The translations under genes were made by a program, and so were the position numbers. A DNA stretch of 52,215 nt, taken from a virus. Shown here one piece after another: positions 8,198 through 17,026 of this stretch; position 1 is the stretch's first letter, and every line of letters begins with the position of its first letter. The DNA lies in the IMG/VR virus record IMGVR_UViG_3300018933_000070, positions 1-52,215 of that record; one strand, given 5' to 3'. The notes under the pieces were generated by a model. The model made no database searches and was not told the origin of the DNA. It saw nothing but the letters and a program-made list of their open reading frames with translations.

Positions 8198-8637
8198 ATC
8201 TCGATCACCTCATTTAGTTCAGCGCTGCCAACCAGACCGGTGATAAGGACAGTTAATTCCATTCCGCGATCAACACGGGATATCGAGATTACTTCGGCCT
8301 CCTCGATCTCAGGGTGAGCCGTTAATGCCTCTTCGATGTCGCGGATGATCTCATGATCTTCCCAACCTGACCATTCTGATTTTTCAACGCCCACATCCTC
8401 ACCATAAACCACGTACTGAAACCGTTCAGTACAAAGGATCTTCATTGCCGTTTCAACAAGGAACTCCTCATAAGTTTCGGTACGTACAGGCCCCCCGAAC
8501 TCATCCAGAACAGCCCTACGGTTGTGGTAATCTATTTTATAGGTCCATTTGGTAGCGGAAGGAATGGAGTCCACCAAATCGGTAACATCGACTTCATCCA
8601 ACTCCATATCAGGAAAAAGTGTATCTTCCTCGTCCAT
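8194..8637 (-). CDS. DUF2634-type baseplate protein (XkdS, gp25-like)
   Basis: A 147-residue protein with a motif typical of DUF2634/XkdS (LVETAMKILCTERFQYVVYG) and an acidic N-terminus. XkdS-type proteins resemble T4 gp25 and belong to the baseplate wedge. Order and overlaps with xkdR-like and xkdT-like genes support the call. Confidence 0.85.
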   Translation of the reverse strand: MDEEDTLFPDMELDEVDVTDLVDSIPSATKWTYKIDYHNRRAVLDEFGGPVRTETYEEFLVETAMKILCTERFQYVVYGEDVGVEKSEWSGWEDHEIIRDIEEALTAHPEIEEAEVISISRVDRGMELTVLITGLVGSAELNEVIEI

Positions 8638-8640
8638 CCG

Positions 8641-8967
8641 CTATCGCTCCTTTCCGAGAACGTAATACCGCTGTCCGGTCATCCGGGAAACAATGAGCCG
8701 ATCGCCAACCTTCAGGGGGCTTGGGACTAGTAATTTCCCTTTCATCGTTGAAGCTTCAGGCTCCGTCACTTCAAACGTAACTTCCATTTCATGTTCCTGA
8801 AGATAATCCGCAATGACCAGGCTCCCGGCTTCATAAGGATAGGGATCGCCGTCCACTTCGATCTTCGCATCCGGCCAGCTCAGGAGCGTTGCTCGCTCCG
8901 TATCACGCGCATCGATGCGATCCTTCGTCTTGTTCTGTAACAGCTTAATTGCATCCAGCAGCATCAA
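8641..8967 (-). CDS. DUF2577-type tail protein (XkdR)
   Basis: A 108-residue protein with the DUF2577 pattern, including the strand-rich C-terminus (KVGDRLIVSRMTGQRYYVLG). It is small, soluble, and placed between XkdQ and XkdS as in PBSX. Its exact role in the baseplate is not known. Confidence 0.8.
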   Translation of the reverse strand: MMLLDAIKLLQNKTKDRIDARDTERATLLSWPDAKIEVDGDPYPYEAGSLVIADYLQEHEMEVTFEVTEPEASTMKGKLLVPSPLKVGDRLIVSRMTGQRYYVLGKER

Positions 8968-9944
8968 GCTTCCCTCCTTTCCAAGACCAACTTGACGGTG
9001 AATATCCCGTTTCTCCAGCTGCTATCGGCACTCACCACGATCCATTTGGTGACCACCGTTGTCTTAATTAACACAAGCCACCCAGCGCGCAGTCCGGCCA
9101 GCGTGTAGTCATTATGACGAACTGTGATCTTCTTAATCTGCTTAGCAGATGACATGGCCTTAACCCTCTGCGTAGCTATTGTGGTCGGGTTCTCATCTTC
9201 CTCCACCTCAATGATTTCTTCCATACGACCAAATGTTTTGAGTGCATCGGCATTCGTTTTCGTAACAGAAGAAACGATCTTGTCATCCTTATATTTCTGC
9301 GCGGTGACCACCGTGTACGTTTCTTCCAAGTCGTATCCTGCGGTACTGGCCTCCATCTGTTCGGGCACAAAAATAGGCACGCGTTCGTTTGTGCCCTCTC
9401 GAACCACCTGCAGATAAAAGTGTTTATCCGTCCGGATCGCATCCACATGATAACGGTAGCCGCTACGCTCATATGCTTTTTGCAGCACATCCAAGATGAT
9501 TTCGGAATGCGCCATTGTCCCGTACCTTTCGTCTAGGTTAAACCCCAGATTGGGGCAGCGGAAGTCAACACCCGTGGTTTTAATGTAGCGTTGCAGTTCA
9601 GCTCCTGCTTCCCCTTTCAGATACGGCCGGGTCCCTTTATTCTTAGCCAAGTACCAACCGATTTCACGAGCCTCGATTTCCCAAACTCCCGAGAATTCAT
9701 CCTTTTCATATTTGATGATTGGCCCGTGGAAGAATTGGTTTTTGTGATGAAGGAGATCCTTGCCTACCCTATGAGAAAAGCACATCAGCATACCGGCCAC
9801 GCTGACCGATGGAATATCACGCAACCTAACTGTCAAGCTCCGGGCGATTTCATCCCTTTGAGATGACCACGACACATCTGTTATCGCGGGAGTCAGGGCC
9901 GATCTGGCATCGTTTTTGCCATAAATGACTGCAAACTTATCCAT
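8964..9944 (-). CDS. XkdQ/YqbQ-like hub protein
   Basis: A 326-residue protein of the XkdQ family, related to gp27/gpD-type central hub proteins. Visible features are WSSQRDEIARSLTVRL at the N-terminus and a GWYLAKNKGTRPYLKGEAGAEL region. It should form the hub through which the tube ends. It overlaps the DUF2577-type gene by 4 bases. Confidence 0.85.
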   Translation of the reverse strand: MDKFAVIYGKNDARSALTPAITDVSWSSQRDEIARSLTVRLRDIPSVSVAGMLMCFSHRVGKDLLHHKNQFFHGPIIKYEKDEFSGVWEIEAREIGWYLAKNKGTRPYLKGEAGAELQRYIKTTGVDFRCPNLGFNLDERYGTMAHSEIILDVLQKAYERSGYRYHVDAIRTDKHFYLQVVREGTNERVPIFVPEQMEASTAGYDLEETYTVVTAQKYKDDKIVSSVTKTNADALKTFGRMEEIIEVEEDENPTTIATQRVKAMSSAKQIKKITVRHNDYTLAGLRAGWLVLIKTTVVTKWIVVSADSSWRNGIFTVKLVLERREA

Positions 9945-9955
9945 GATCCCCCTCC

Positions 9956-10606
9956 TTACATCGGTTTGGCCAAAGCCGCTGAGATTTTGTTTCTTTGAGC
10001 TGTATAATCAAATGCACCTTTCGCGTTATCAGCGGATTCCTTGGCTGCTTTGCTCTTTTTCTTGTTTTCGGCTTTTTTCTTCTTTTCACTTGATTTCTTT
10101 TTATTTTTTTTATCCGATTTGGCCGTTGTGTTCGGCCTACTCTTAGAAGCTTTGGTGATGATTACACCCGGCTTCAGGAGCTGCTTCGTATTACTGTAGG
10201 TTACGATTTTTACAGGCTTATGCTCGACCAGCGTCATTGTAATGTGGATATTGCCCTGGCCATCCTTATATACAATGTCCATGCTTTCAATCAACATGGT
10301 CTGGGAAAACAGTTCTTCAAAATTCAGGACAACGGGTTTCGGTTTCCACTTTTCTAGCAGCTGCCACGTCGTCTCTGGACGTTTGTAAGTGACCGTTTGC
10401 TTCTTGTCTGTCTCCCACAATTCACGCCATCCTCGAGGCAGTATAGTCGAAAAAGAAACCCTCTGCAGCTTGGCAGAGGGTTTCCCTGTTCGTTCCTGAC
10501 CTGTAATTACATTAAACGTATCAACGTTGTTGCCAGTCGTGATCTGGATTTCGGCAGGGGTGATAGGGAATGTTAACCGAATCGCCCCTTGAGACATAGC
10601 CAGCAT
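9956..10606 (-). CDS. XkdP-like tail protein lacking a LysM domain
   Basis: A 216-residue protein whose first ~125 residues match the XkdP/YqbP N-terminal domain (PITPAEIQITTGNNVDTFNV, LPRGWRELWE). In PBSX-like phages that domain is usually followed by a peptidoglycan-binding LysM. Here residues about 150-195 are a lysine-rich low-complexity stretch (KKNKKKSSEKKKKAENKKK) and no LysM is visible. The gene contains a perfect 12-bp inverted repeat resembling a terminator. Confidence 0.78.
   Translation of the reverse strand: MLAMSQGAIRLTFPITPAEIQITTGNNVDTFNVITGQERTGKPSAKLQRVSFSTILPRGWRELWETDKKQTVTYKRPETTWQLLEKWKPKPVVLNFEELFSQTMLIESMDIVYKDGQGNIHITMTLVEHKPVKIVTYSNTKQLLKPGVIITKASKSRPNTTAKSDKKNKKKSSEKKKKAENKKKSKAAKESADNAKGAFDYTAQRNKISAALAKPM
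10446..10484 (-). terminator. terminator-like hairpin inside the XkdP-like gene
   Basis: GAAACCCTCTGC (10455-10466) and GCAGAGGGTTTC (10473-10484) are perfectly complementary with a 6-base loop. On the minus strand the stem is followed by TTTTTCG. It is inside a coding sequence, in the orientation of the late operon. Confidence 0.6.
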
Positions 10607-10609
10607 AAT

Positions 10610-13600
10610 TTAACCCCCTGTCTCCAGTGCTTTATACAATTCCTCGCCAAACACTTGCCGGATGAGCGCGCGGCCTTCAGGGCTGGTCAGGGCCTTTGCA
10701 AACGATTGGAAATCAGTAATCCCTGCTGCAAGCCCACCAAAGTCCATTGTGATATTTCCGATAGTCACCGTTTTAGAACCGGTTGCCCCCTGCTCTGTTA
10801 GCGGGGTTGTCCTCAACGGAATACTGCCTCTGGACATGCTCGGCCCCTCGATTCCATCCACGCCTTCTTGCATGGTCCCGGCGATCAGGTTCATGCGCTC
10901 GCGTATCCTTGCAGGGTTCAGTCCATCCGCAAACATGTTCACAAAATTAACCGCCCATTTGTCCGAATTACTGGCCGGTCCTTCTTTGGTCGGTGAACTG
11001 AATCCCAGATAGTTTTTGATGACACCCGCGGCTTGAGAAACAACGGATGTCAGAGACGGGAATTTATTACGCATGCCGGCGGCCATCATTGATATTAGAT
11101 TACTTCCCCAGCTGCTGCCCTGACTGACTACATTTTGGATCGACTGCAGGTGTTGCCTAGTCTGTGATGCTGCAGTGCCGGCGGAGGAACTGACGCCGGA
11201 AAAACTCCGACCCGCCTCCCTAGCTCCAGATACAATTTCTTGGGCGCTGCTCTTTGAAGTTTGGGCAAGGTTCTTGGTTTTCTCTCCCGCCTTTTGCGCT
11301 TCAACCCCAACACCTTTAATATCATCCTGAGCCACCTTAGCTTTTGAACGTTCCCAAATGTCCGAGAATGAGGACTTTAGGCCGTCCATAGCCTTCTTTA
11401 CACCAGACTGATCCACAGCGTTCGAGATCGCTTCTTTCATTCCTTTTTGACCCACGTCTTTATAGAAGCTTCTCAAAGCAGCTTGAACCTTGACTTGGTT
11501 CTCGGCAGTTCCGGTAAAGGTGAGTTTGGATTCAGGCCGCGGTTCTTCAGGAGGCGGCTCCTTCTTTTTAATTCCCAACCACCCAGCAGCGGTATCTCCC
11601 CATGATCCTAATGTATCTTTAATCGAATCAGCTGTGCTATTCGCCCACGTAGATACGTTTGAGGAAATGTTCGAGAAGGTATCCACCACTTTCCTGGTGA
11701 TACCCGAGTCGTCAAACCAATTCCCAACCTTCTCTCCCACAAAGTTCCCCACGTAAGCACCGACCATCGAACCGATCGGGCCAGCTAAGGAGCCAACAAC
11801 GCCACCTATCGCTCCCCCAGCTACACCACCTACTACAGAGCCGCCTCGGGTAGCCACGGCTTCATTAAATCCTTCCTCCTTGGCTACCGTGTATAGATCA
11901 TAGGCGCCGATTGCTGTTCCTCCAACAGCACCAAGAATACCACCTGCCCGCATTAATCCCTTGGCGCTACCGCCTAACGAGATACCGCGTGGAGTCCGTC
12001 CTTTTGCCGGCTTGACGTCACTTGATTGCGTAGGTAGAGGACGATCGATGTCCGGCATGGAGCCAGTCCGATTCCTTCCCCGACGGCGGTTTCTGCCTCT
12101 TCTTCTATCCCCTCCATCATCGCCGCCGACATTGCCTGTAATATAAACACGACCGGCGTTAACATTCATCGTCGATACGGATTGAAGCTCTGGTCCATCA
12201 ATTGAAGGAGAGTCGCCCCCGCCAAATTTAAGTTTGGTAGGAAGCTTGTTCCATATCCACTTACCTCCAGCGGATGTCATACTCCAAATCCGTTTTCCTG
12301 CCCCAACCAAGTCTTTGTTAAGCTGCATAATTCCTTTAGTAAAGGAGGTAATCGCCTTGACGACGAGAACACCGGCCAATCCCATCAGCGCTGTATTTAT
12401 CATTGCAGTATGATCTTTATAAAAACCTATTATATTTTCGATTCCTGTGGCAATACCCGATCCAAAAGCCTCAATACTGTCCTTGTTCTCAACCAGCAGC
12501 GAGTTGAGCTCTTCCATCGCAGGAATGGATGCTTGCATGATAGTTCCGCCGATGTCTTGCAACTGCAATTGAATTTGCGCTCGGGATTGCTTGTATTCCG
12601 TAAGCGGATCGGCTTTTTGCTGTGCTGCAACCAATCGATCCGCGGTGCCAGTCATATCAGGGGCTTTATCGAACGCAACACCATAGGTTTTTAAGATGGC
12701 GTCTGCATTGTCTTCTCCCGTTGCTGAACCTAGTTGTGTTAGAGACTGTTTCAATGTATTGCGGTCCTGACTGGCCAGATCAGCGACTAAAGCGGCTATT
12801 GCGCCCTGCGCCTGCTGCTTGTTGCCAGAGTTAATGTCGGCCGTAAAGGCAGCCGCTTGTCTTTGAGCATCATTTTTTCCGGACCCGCGACTCAGGAAAT
12901 AGTTAACCATATCCCCTGTGTTAAGCGCCTTAACGCCGAACACCTCTTTAAAAAAGTCGCCTGGCTTATCGAAATTGAAGGCCCCTTCTTGGACTGTCCG
13001 TGTTAAGAAATTGGACATTTGGTCAGGAGTTACCCCGCTGCTTGCAAAATAAGGACTGTACTCCCAATAAGTATCGAGCATGTCCCTTTGACGGTCTCCA
13101 ACTTTCTCATACGAATACAAAATGCTATCCGCTATTCGTCCTGGACTCTCCTCGAAAACAGAAACCATCTGCGCAATAGCCCTGTTGATTTCTTCAAAAG
13201 AAGCATCCGGTAACACATATTGCATTTTAGATGATGCAATAAGCGCCTCTTGCACTTGGGATTTATCCTGCATCATTGGGGCAATGTCGGCAAGGCTCCT
13301 AGCCCCTGCAGCACGATCTGGAATGATCGCATGTGCATATAGTTCGTCATTAGCAACAAGCGCCCGGTTCCTCTCTTGTGCTGACAGGTAAGGAGCGACT
13401 CGAGCAGCTTCCGTGTAATAATCCCCCACTCCTCCGAAAAGGGAATCCGATACCCCGCCGCCTAACACCATGCCGCTGCCGACCGCTGCCAAGGCAGAGA
13501 TTTTGGCAGATATGTTGTCGATGAGTGGGCTGATTTGATCGTCAGCCCTGAGCGTAACATGGGCATCGCTCATGGATCGCACTTCACTGTCGGCGCGGGA

Positions 13601-13900
13601 GACCGACCGCCGGAAGTTTTCCGCACTCGCCCGCGCACGGCTGAACAAATCGCCGATTGCTGTTCTCCCCATTTGACGGGCTTCACCGGCTGCTCTACCG
13701 ATCTGAGCTCCAAGATCGCGGGCTGATTCACTCGCACGGCGGGCACTGGTAATAAAGTCTTGTCCCATCTCCCCCGCTGCTCGGCGCAGCCTTGACACAT
13801 CATCTTGCGTCGATTGAAATCCTCGCTGCATGCGACGCAGCGTGCCGGACACCAAATCTTGGGCTTCAATGGGAACCGTTATGCGTTTCGCCGTTGCCAT
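10610..13900 (-). CDS. tail tape measure protein (XkdO-like)
   Basis: About 1096 residues, the largest gene of the window. An N-terminal helical coiled region (RRMQRGFQSTQDDVSRLRRA) is followed by a TP901-like tape-measure segment, a glycine-rich hydrophobic stretch (GGVAGGAIGGVVGSLAG), and a C-terminal region typical of these proteins (MAAGMRNKFPSLTSVV, YLGFSSPTKEGP). It sets tail length and exits first at infection. ATG 13900 follows GGAGGGGGTG; GTG 13909 is an alternative. The gene directly follows the chaperone frameshift product. Confidence 0.9.
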   Translation of the reverse strand: MATAKRITVPIEAQDLVSGTLRRMQRGFQSTQDDVSRLRRAAGEMGQDFITSARRASESARDLGAQIGRAAGEARQMGRTAIGDLFSRARASAENFRRSVSRADSEVRSMSDAHVTLRADDQISPLIDNISAKISALAAVGSGMVLGGGVSDSLFGGVGDYYTEAARVAPYLSAQERNRALVANDELYAHAIIPDRAAGARSLADIAPMMQDKSQVQEALIASSKMQYVLPDASFEEINRAIAQMVSVFEESPGRIADSILYSYEKVGDRQRDMLDTYWEYSPYFASSGVTPDQMSNFLTRTVQEGAFNFDKPGDFFKEVFGVKALNTGDMVNYFLSRGSGKNDAQRQAAAFTADINSGNKQQAQGAIAALVADLASQDRNTLKQSLTQLGSATGEDNADAILKTYGVAFDKAPDMTGTADRLVAAQQKADPLTEYKQSRAQIQLQLQDIGGTIMQASIPAMEELNSLLVENKDSIEAFGSGIATGIENIIGFYKDHTAMINTALMGLAGVLVVKAITSFTKGIMQLNKDLVGAGKRIWSMTSAGGKWIWNKLPTKLKFGGGDSPSIDGPELQSVSTMNVNAGRVYITGNVGGDDGGDRRRGRNRRRGRNRTGSMPDIDRPLPTQSSDVKPAKGRTPRGISLGGSAKGLMRAGGILGAVGGTAIGAYDLYTVAKEEGFNEAVATRGGSVVGGVAGGAIGGVVGSLAGPIGSMVGAYVGNFVGEKVGNWFDDSGITRKVVDTFSNISSNVSTWANSTADSIKDTLGSWGDTAAGWLGIKKKEPPPEEPRPESKLTFTGTAENQVKVQAALRSFYKDVGQKGMKEAISNAVDQSGVKKAMDGLKSSFSDIWERSKAKVAQDDIKGVGVEAQKAGEKTKNLAQTSKSSAQEIVSGAREAGRSFSGVSSSAGTAASQTRQHLQSIQNVVSQGSSWGSNLISMMAAGMRNKFPSLTSVVSQAAGVIKNYLGFSSPTKEGPASNSDKWAVNFVNMFADGLNPARIRERMNLIAGTMQEGVDGIEGPSMSRGSIPLRTTPLTEQGATGSKTVTIGNITMDFGGLAAGITDFQSFAKALTSPEGRALIRQVFGEELYKALETGG

Positions 13901-13905
13901 GTTGT

Positions 13906-14468
13906 TCACCCCCTCCCCCGGCTTCTATTGAGTTTCTTTAACTCCTCCTCAGCTAACATGGATGCAGCCAAGCAAAAGTGATACTGTCGATTCAGATCCA
14001 CGTCATAAGGCAAGACTTCAGCAGGCAGTTTTTTTTGGTTGATCCAAAAGGACGCTACCCAGCTTGCTTCTCCGTCTCGCCGGATGAGTTTTTTGCTTCT
14101 TTTAACAGTTCTTCCTTCGTTTCTTTGAAATTTCGGACTGCTTTACTCAGTTTACCGTATTCGTCCGGATCCGAAAGAAGCCGGGGCGGCAACTCAAACT
14201 TTTCAACACAGTTGAAAGCCTTCAGCAGCTCGATGTTGTTCCAGTCGAAATCATGCTCGGTCGCCTTCACAATCATGACGTCAAGGTCGTTGTAGGTCTC
14301 TTTGGCAGTACCATCATCGTTGTAGGCCAACTCATATGCCCGACGCACATCCACAGTCGTCAGTTTGCGTACGGACCACTGTTCACCATCAGCTTCCACT
14401 GTGATGGTTTCTGGTTTGCTGTTCCCTTTACCTCTTGCCAAGTATTTCTGTAATTTGTCGCTCATCAT
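13906..14468 (-). CDS. tail assembly chaperone, -1 frameshift fusion product (gpGT-type)
   Basis: The XkdN-like frame contains the heptamer A AAA AAC at 14094-14088, in the X XXY YYZ phase. A -1 slip there bypasses the stop at 14057-14055 and adds 60 codons ending in TGA at 13908-13906, just before the tape measure start. The added segment (for example PAEVLPYDVDLNRQYHFCL, then AASMLAEEEL) looks like a genuine protein domain, and position and length match conserved tail-chaperone frameshifts. Frameshifting is inferred from sequence. Confidence 0.7.
14055..14468 (-). CDS. XkdN-like tail assembly chaperone (gpG-type)
   Basis: A 137-residue short form with the XkdN pattern (LQKYLARGKGNSKPETITVE; VDVRRAYELAYND). 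These proteins coat the tape measure during tail assembly. ATG 14468 is selected for the GGAGG six bases upstream; a longer start uses an ATG that lies in the ribosome site. It sits between tube and tape measure genes, the usual chaperone location. Confidence 0.83.
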   Translation of the reverse strand: MMSDKLQKYLARGKGNSKPETITVEADGEQWSVRKLTTVDVRRAYELAYNDDGTAKETYNDLDVMIVKATEHDFDWNNIELLKAFNCVEKFELPPRLLSDPDEYGKLSKAVRNFKETKEELLKEAKNSSGETEKQAG

Positions 14469-14501
14469 ATTTGCCTCCATTAATTGAAATTTGGTTTTAG
14501 G

Positions 14502-14530
14502 TGAAAAGAAAAAGGACGGTTGCCCGTCCT
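14502..14530 (-). terminator. intra-operon terminator after the tail tube gene
   Basis: AGGACGG-gcaac-CCGTCCT on the minus strand is followed by TTTTTCTTTTC, immediately after the tube stop codon. It would lower expression of chaperone and tape measure relative to the abundant tube and sheath proteins. Confidence 0.75.
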
Positions 14531-14974
14531 CTACGCCATGTAATCCGGGAATTCTTCAACAAATTCGAAGTCAGATGCGGTACCTTCTAAGGTGATATCA
14601 ATACCGCTGTTGCTATCGATCTGAGCCACGATAATATCCATGTTGCCATGAATATGGATGCCGGTGATTAGAACTCGCTCAACGTTACCCGTTTGCATAT
14701 CCTCTAGCGCACCGGTGATGCGATCCAAGAACATCGTCTTGCCCGCCTTGAAATCAGACAACAAGCGATAGCGCAGGCGTGATTCCAACTTAGACATGAC
14801 CAGTTTGACTGGGATTTCATAACCCACGATCTGTTTCGTCTTCGCCATCTTTCGAGCGCGCACGACATCCAGTGTTTCAGGTTGCAAAATGACCTCGATC
14901 TCCTTAATTGTTTGGATCGGATCCCCGTTGTCATCCTGGACGGATAGATTCCGGCCAATCAGTTCGCGTTCCAT
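14531..14974 (-). CDS. tail tube protein (XkdM, DUF2001-type)
   Basis: A 147-residue protein starting MERELIGRNLSVQDDNGD with IPVKLVMSKLE in the middle, the XkdM pattern. It should polymerise into the inner tube. It follows the sheath gene by 3 bases and is closed by a terminator, consistent with high expression. Confidence 0.87.
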   Translation of the reverse strand: MERELIGRNLSVQDDNGDPIQTIKEIEVILQPETLDVVRARKMAKTKQIVGYEIPVKLVMSKLESRLRYRLLSDFKAGKTMFLDRITGALEDMQTGNVERVLITGIHIHGNMDIIVAQIDSNSGIDITLEGTASDFEFVEEFPDYMA

Positions 14975-14977
14975 CGA

Positions 14978-16330
14978 TTACGCCACCTCCCATGTGATAT
15001 AGAATGCTTCAATCGCATCAAGCGGTTTGGCGTACAGCTTAAAGTAAGCATAGTCAAAGTCGCTAACTTGATCAGGATCTTCCGTGAAAGTGTATTCCGA
15101 TGCGATGGCTTTCTGAGCAGCACGAATGGACAAATACTCCAACACGGAAGCAATGAACATCCCCCGGCCATCTTTGTCATTGTCGAGTTTCGCCTTTTGC
15201 TTTTTAGCCGCACCATAAATGTCGTTAAGGATCTGGTCGATCGTCATAGATACACGGATCTTACCGAAGTCCTCCCGCTCGCCAGCTCCCATGGTGGTCA
15301 ACGTATTGACTGCCGACTCAATGATGTAGTCATACCCATCACGCGTGGCCATGAGTGTTCCTTCGGTCAGGCCCTTCATAACCTCGCTGTGGCTCCAATC
15401 AATGGCTGCCAATGTCATCGGCACCTTAACACCTGTGAAGGACTTGTTCGCAGGCGTGCCGGCCAGCAGACCTGCCACCCACGCAGCCCATTGAACGGAA
15501 TTATAGGTTTTACCGTTGGTATGTGTACCAGCTAAGGAACAATTGACAATGTAACGGGCATTCATTGCGCGGCTGCGCGCGTTATGTTTTTCAATGTCCG
15601 TGTCATCTGCAGCAGGTCCAGCAACAACCAGCTGCGCCAGTCTGCGAGCCTTTGTCCGTCGATCGAGCAACCACTGTTTGGCAGCTGCTTGAACGGCTGG
15701 ATCAGTTGCGGGAAGATAGAATACATCAAATGTTAGGCCATCCACCCGATTAAATATACGACTCCAGTCGGAAGCTGTGATGGTCCCGGTTCCAGATACT
15801 CCCCCGGTCAGTGGAGTGTAATCCACATCTGCCATATCTAAAGCGCCCAATGCCTTGAAGCGAACCATGTTGGATTTCTTCAGTGCTTCTTCCGCGGATT
15901 GTTTATCGGCCACCAAGAATGTCTCAGTGTCATAGAGTCCTTTGGTATCCCGCACGACGATCTCTTTTTTGGTCGCATCGACCAGGCTCGTCCGGATCAT
16001 GTACTCAAAATCGTTGCCGCGCAACCCAGGGTAACGCGCTTCAATCGTATAACTGTCGGCCACCGTCGCCGCTGCCGTTTTTTCCTGTTCGTTGGTCACC
16101 CGGTACCCGACCACCGTTGCCCCCGTTTCGGCGGCGAGCTCCAATACATCAACCTGCAGACCGCTCTCTTTCAGGCGCTCGGAAGTGTCCGCCATATCCA
16201 CCGCAAAATTAGGTGCCCCCCATTCTGCCTGGTACGGGACCAGCACCCGCCCCATCGACGGCGCAACCCTGGCCTTGGCCAGCGCAATCAACTCGACATA
16301 CGCGCCTGGTCTAACTCTCTGAATTGACAT
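14978..16330 (-). CDS. contractile tail sheath protein (XkdK)
   Basis: A 450-residue sheath protein. It has an N-terminal GAYVELIALAKARVA strand, a central variable domain (about 75-200), and a conserved core (DGLTFDVFYLPATDP; KAVRRLAQLVVAG-like; SNGKTYNSVQWAAWVAG-like; GYDYIIESAVNTLT). A contractile sheath defines this phage as a myovirus. The ATG at 16330 is preceded by AAGGAGGACAC; the longer frame to 16390 overlaps the upstream gene. Confidence 0.9.
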   Translation of the reverse strand: MSIQRVRPGAYVELIALAKARVAPSMGRVLVPYQAEWGAPNFAVDMADTSERLKESGLQVDVLELAAETGATVVGYRVTNEQEKTAAATVADSYTIEARYPGLRGNDFEYMIRTSLVDATKKEIVVRDTKGLYDTETFLVADKQSAEEALKKSNMVRFKALGALDMADVDYTPLTGGVSGTGTITASDWSRIFNRVDGLTFDVFYLPATDPAVQAAAKQWLLDRRTKARRLAQLVVAGPAADDTDIEKHNARSRAMNARYIVNCSLAGTHTNGKTYNSVQWAAWVAGLLAGTPANKSFTGVKVPMTLAAIDWSHSEVMKGLTEGTLMATRDGYDYIIESAVNTLTTMGAGEREDFGKIRVSMTIDQILNDIYGAAKKQKAKLDNDKDGRGMFIASVLEYLSIRAAQKAIASEYTFTEDPDQVSDFDYAYFKLYAKPLDAIEAFYITWEVA

Positions 16331-16562
16331 TCCACGTGTCCTCCTTCTTTGCCTCTGGACGTAGGTAAGCATCCAGCCGGCTTTGTACATCTTGCTGAGA
16401 TAGCAGATCGTCTGCCTTGCAATTGAAAAGGGCGCCTGCTACCTCGAAGCGTTCGTGCTTCAAGGCTGCGGCGCCCTCAATCCATTCTTGCTTCGTCCGC
16501 TTGTTCACGTCCGAATGGACCGAAGCTGCGGAATCATCTTTTTCTTTTCGTTTTGTACTCAA
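16311..16562 (-). CDS. small head-tail region protein
   Basis: An 83-residue charged protein with a C-terminal pattern (HERFEVAGALFNCKADDLLS, SRLDAYL) seen in small proteins encoded before sheath genes in PBSX-like phages. No function is established. It overlaps the sheath start by 20 bases and the upstream gene by 4. Confidence 0.6.
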   Translation of the reverse strand: MSTKRKEKDDSAASVHSDVNKRTKQEWIEGAAALKHERFEVAGALFNCKADDLLSQQDVQSRLDAYLRPEAKKEDTWNVNSES

Positions 16563-17026
16563 GGTGTACGCTCCTTTCCATATGCAATGTAGAATTCATT
16601 GATCTTTGGAACTGGATCCTTTGGAACAGAAAGCAGATACGAATATCGGAAGGTAACCTCGATCCTGTCCTTTTCTGGTCGGGTGCGAGGTGGTTCGATA
16701 ACCAACGCGACGCCGAAACGTTGGGATGAATAACAGAACCTTCCCTTCCGCAGAAAGGTGAAGAACGGGGTAAGATCAAAGGGAATCGGCTCACCCTCAT
16801 CTTCCTCCGTCATACGTTCCTTATCAAAGTGGAACACCAGCCCCACATCCTCAATAATCCGGTCAGCCCGCGGCGTATGGACCTTGTCGGACACCAGAGC
16901 CGTCTCAATAAACACCGATGGCCGCTCGAAATTCCCAGCAAGCCACTGCGTTCGGTCACGAAGGATTGGAAGATCAGGGTATACCTGACGCACAATTTCA
17001 GCCCATGCTTTCAAACCTGCATCCAT
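16559..17026 (-). CDS. probable tail terminator/completion protein
   Basis: A 155-residue protein located between the gp10-like protein and the sheath, where tail terminator proteins are usually encoded. The N-terminal FERPSVFIET and the alternating strand pattern (VTFRYSYLLSVP) fit a gpU-like fold. The identification rests on position and general shape. Confidence 0.55.
   Translation of the reverse strand: MDAGLKAWAEIVRQVYPDLPILRDRTQWLAGNFERPSVFIETALVSDKVHTPRADRIIEDVGLVFHFDKERMTEEDEGEPIPFDLTPFFTFLRKGRFCYSSQRFGVALVIEPPRTRPEKDRIEVTFRYSYLLSVPKDPVPKINEFYIAYGKERTP

Noticed and set aside
12100-12700. Possible gene break in the tape measure
   Set aside because: The frame is continuous over 1096 codons with consistent tape-measure features.
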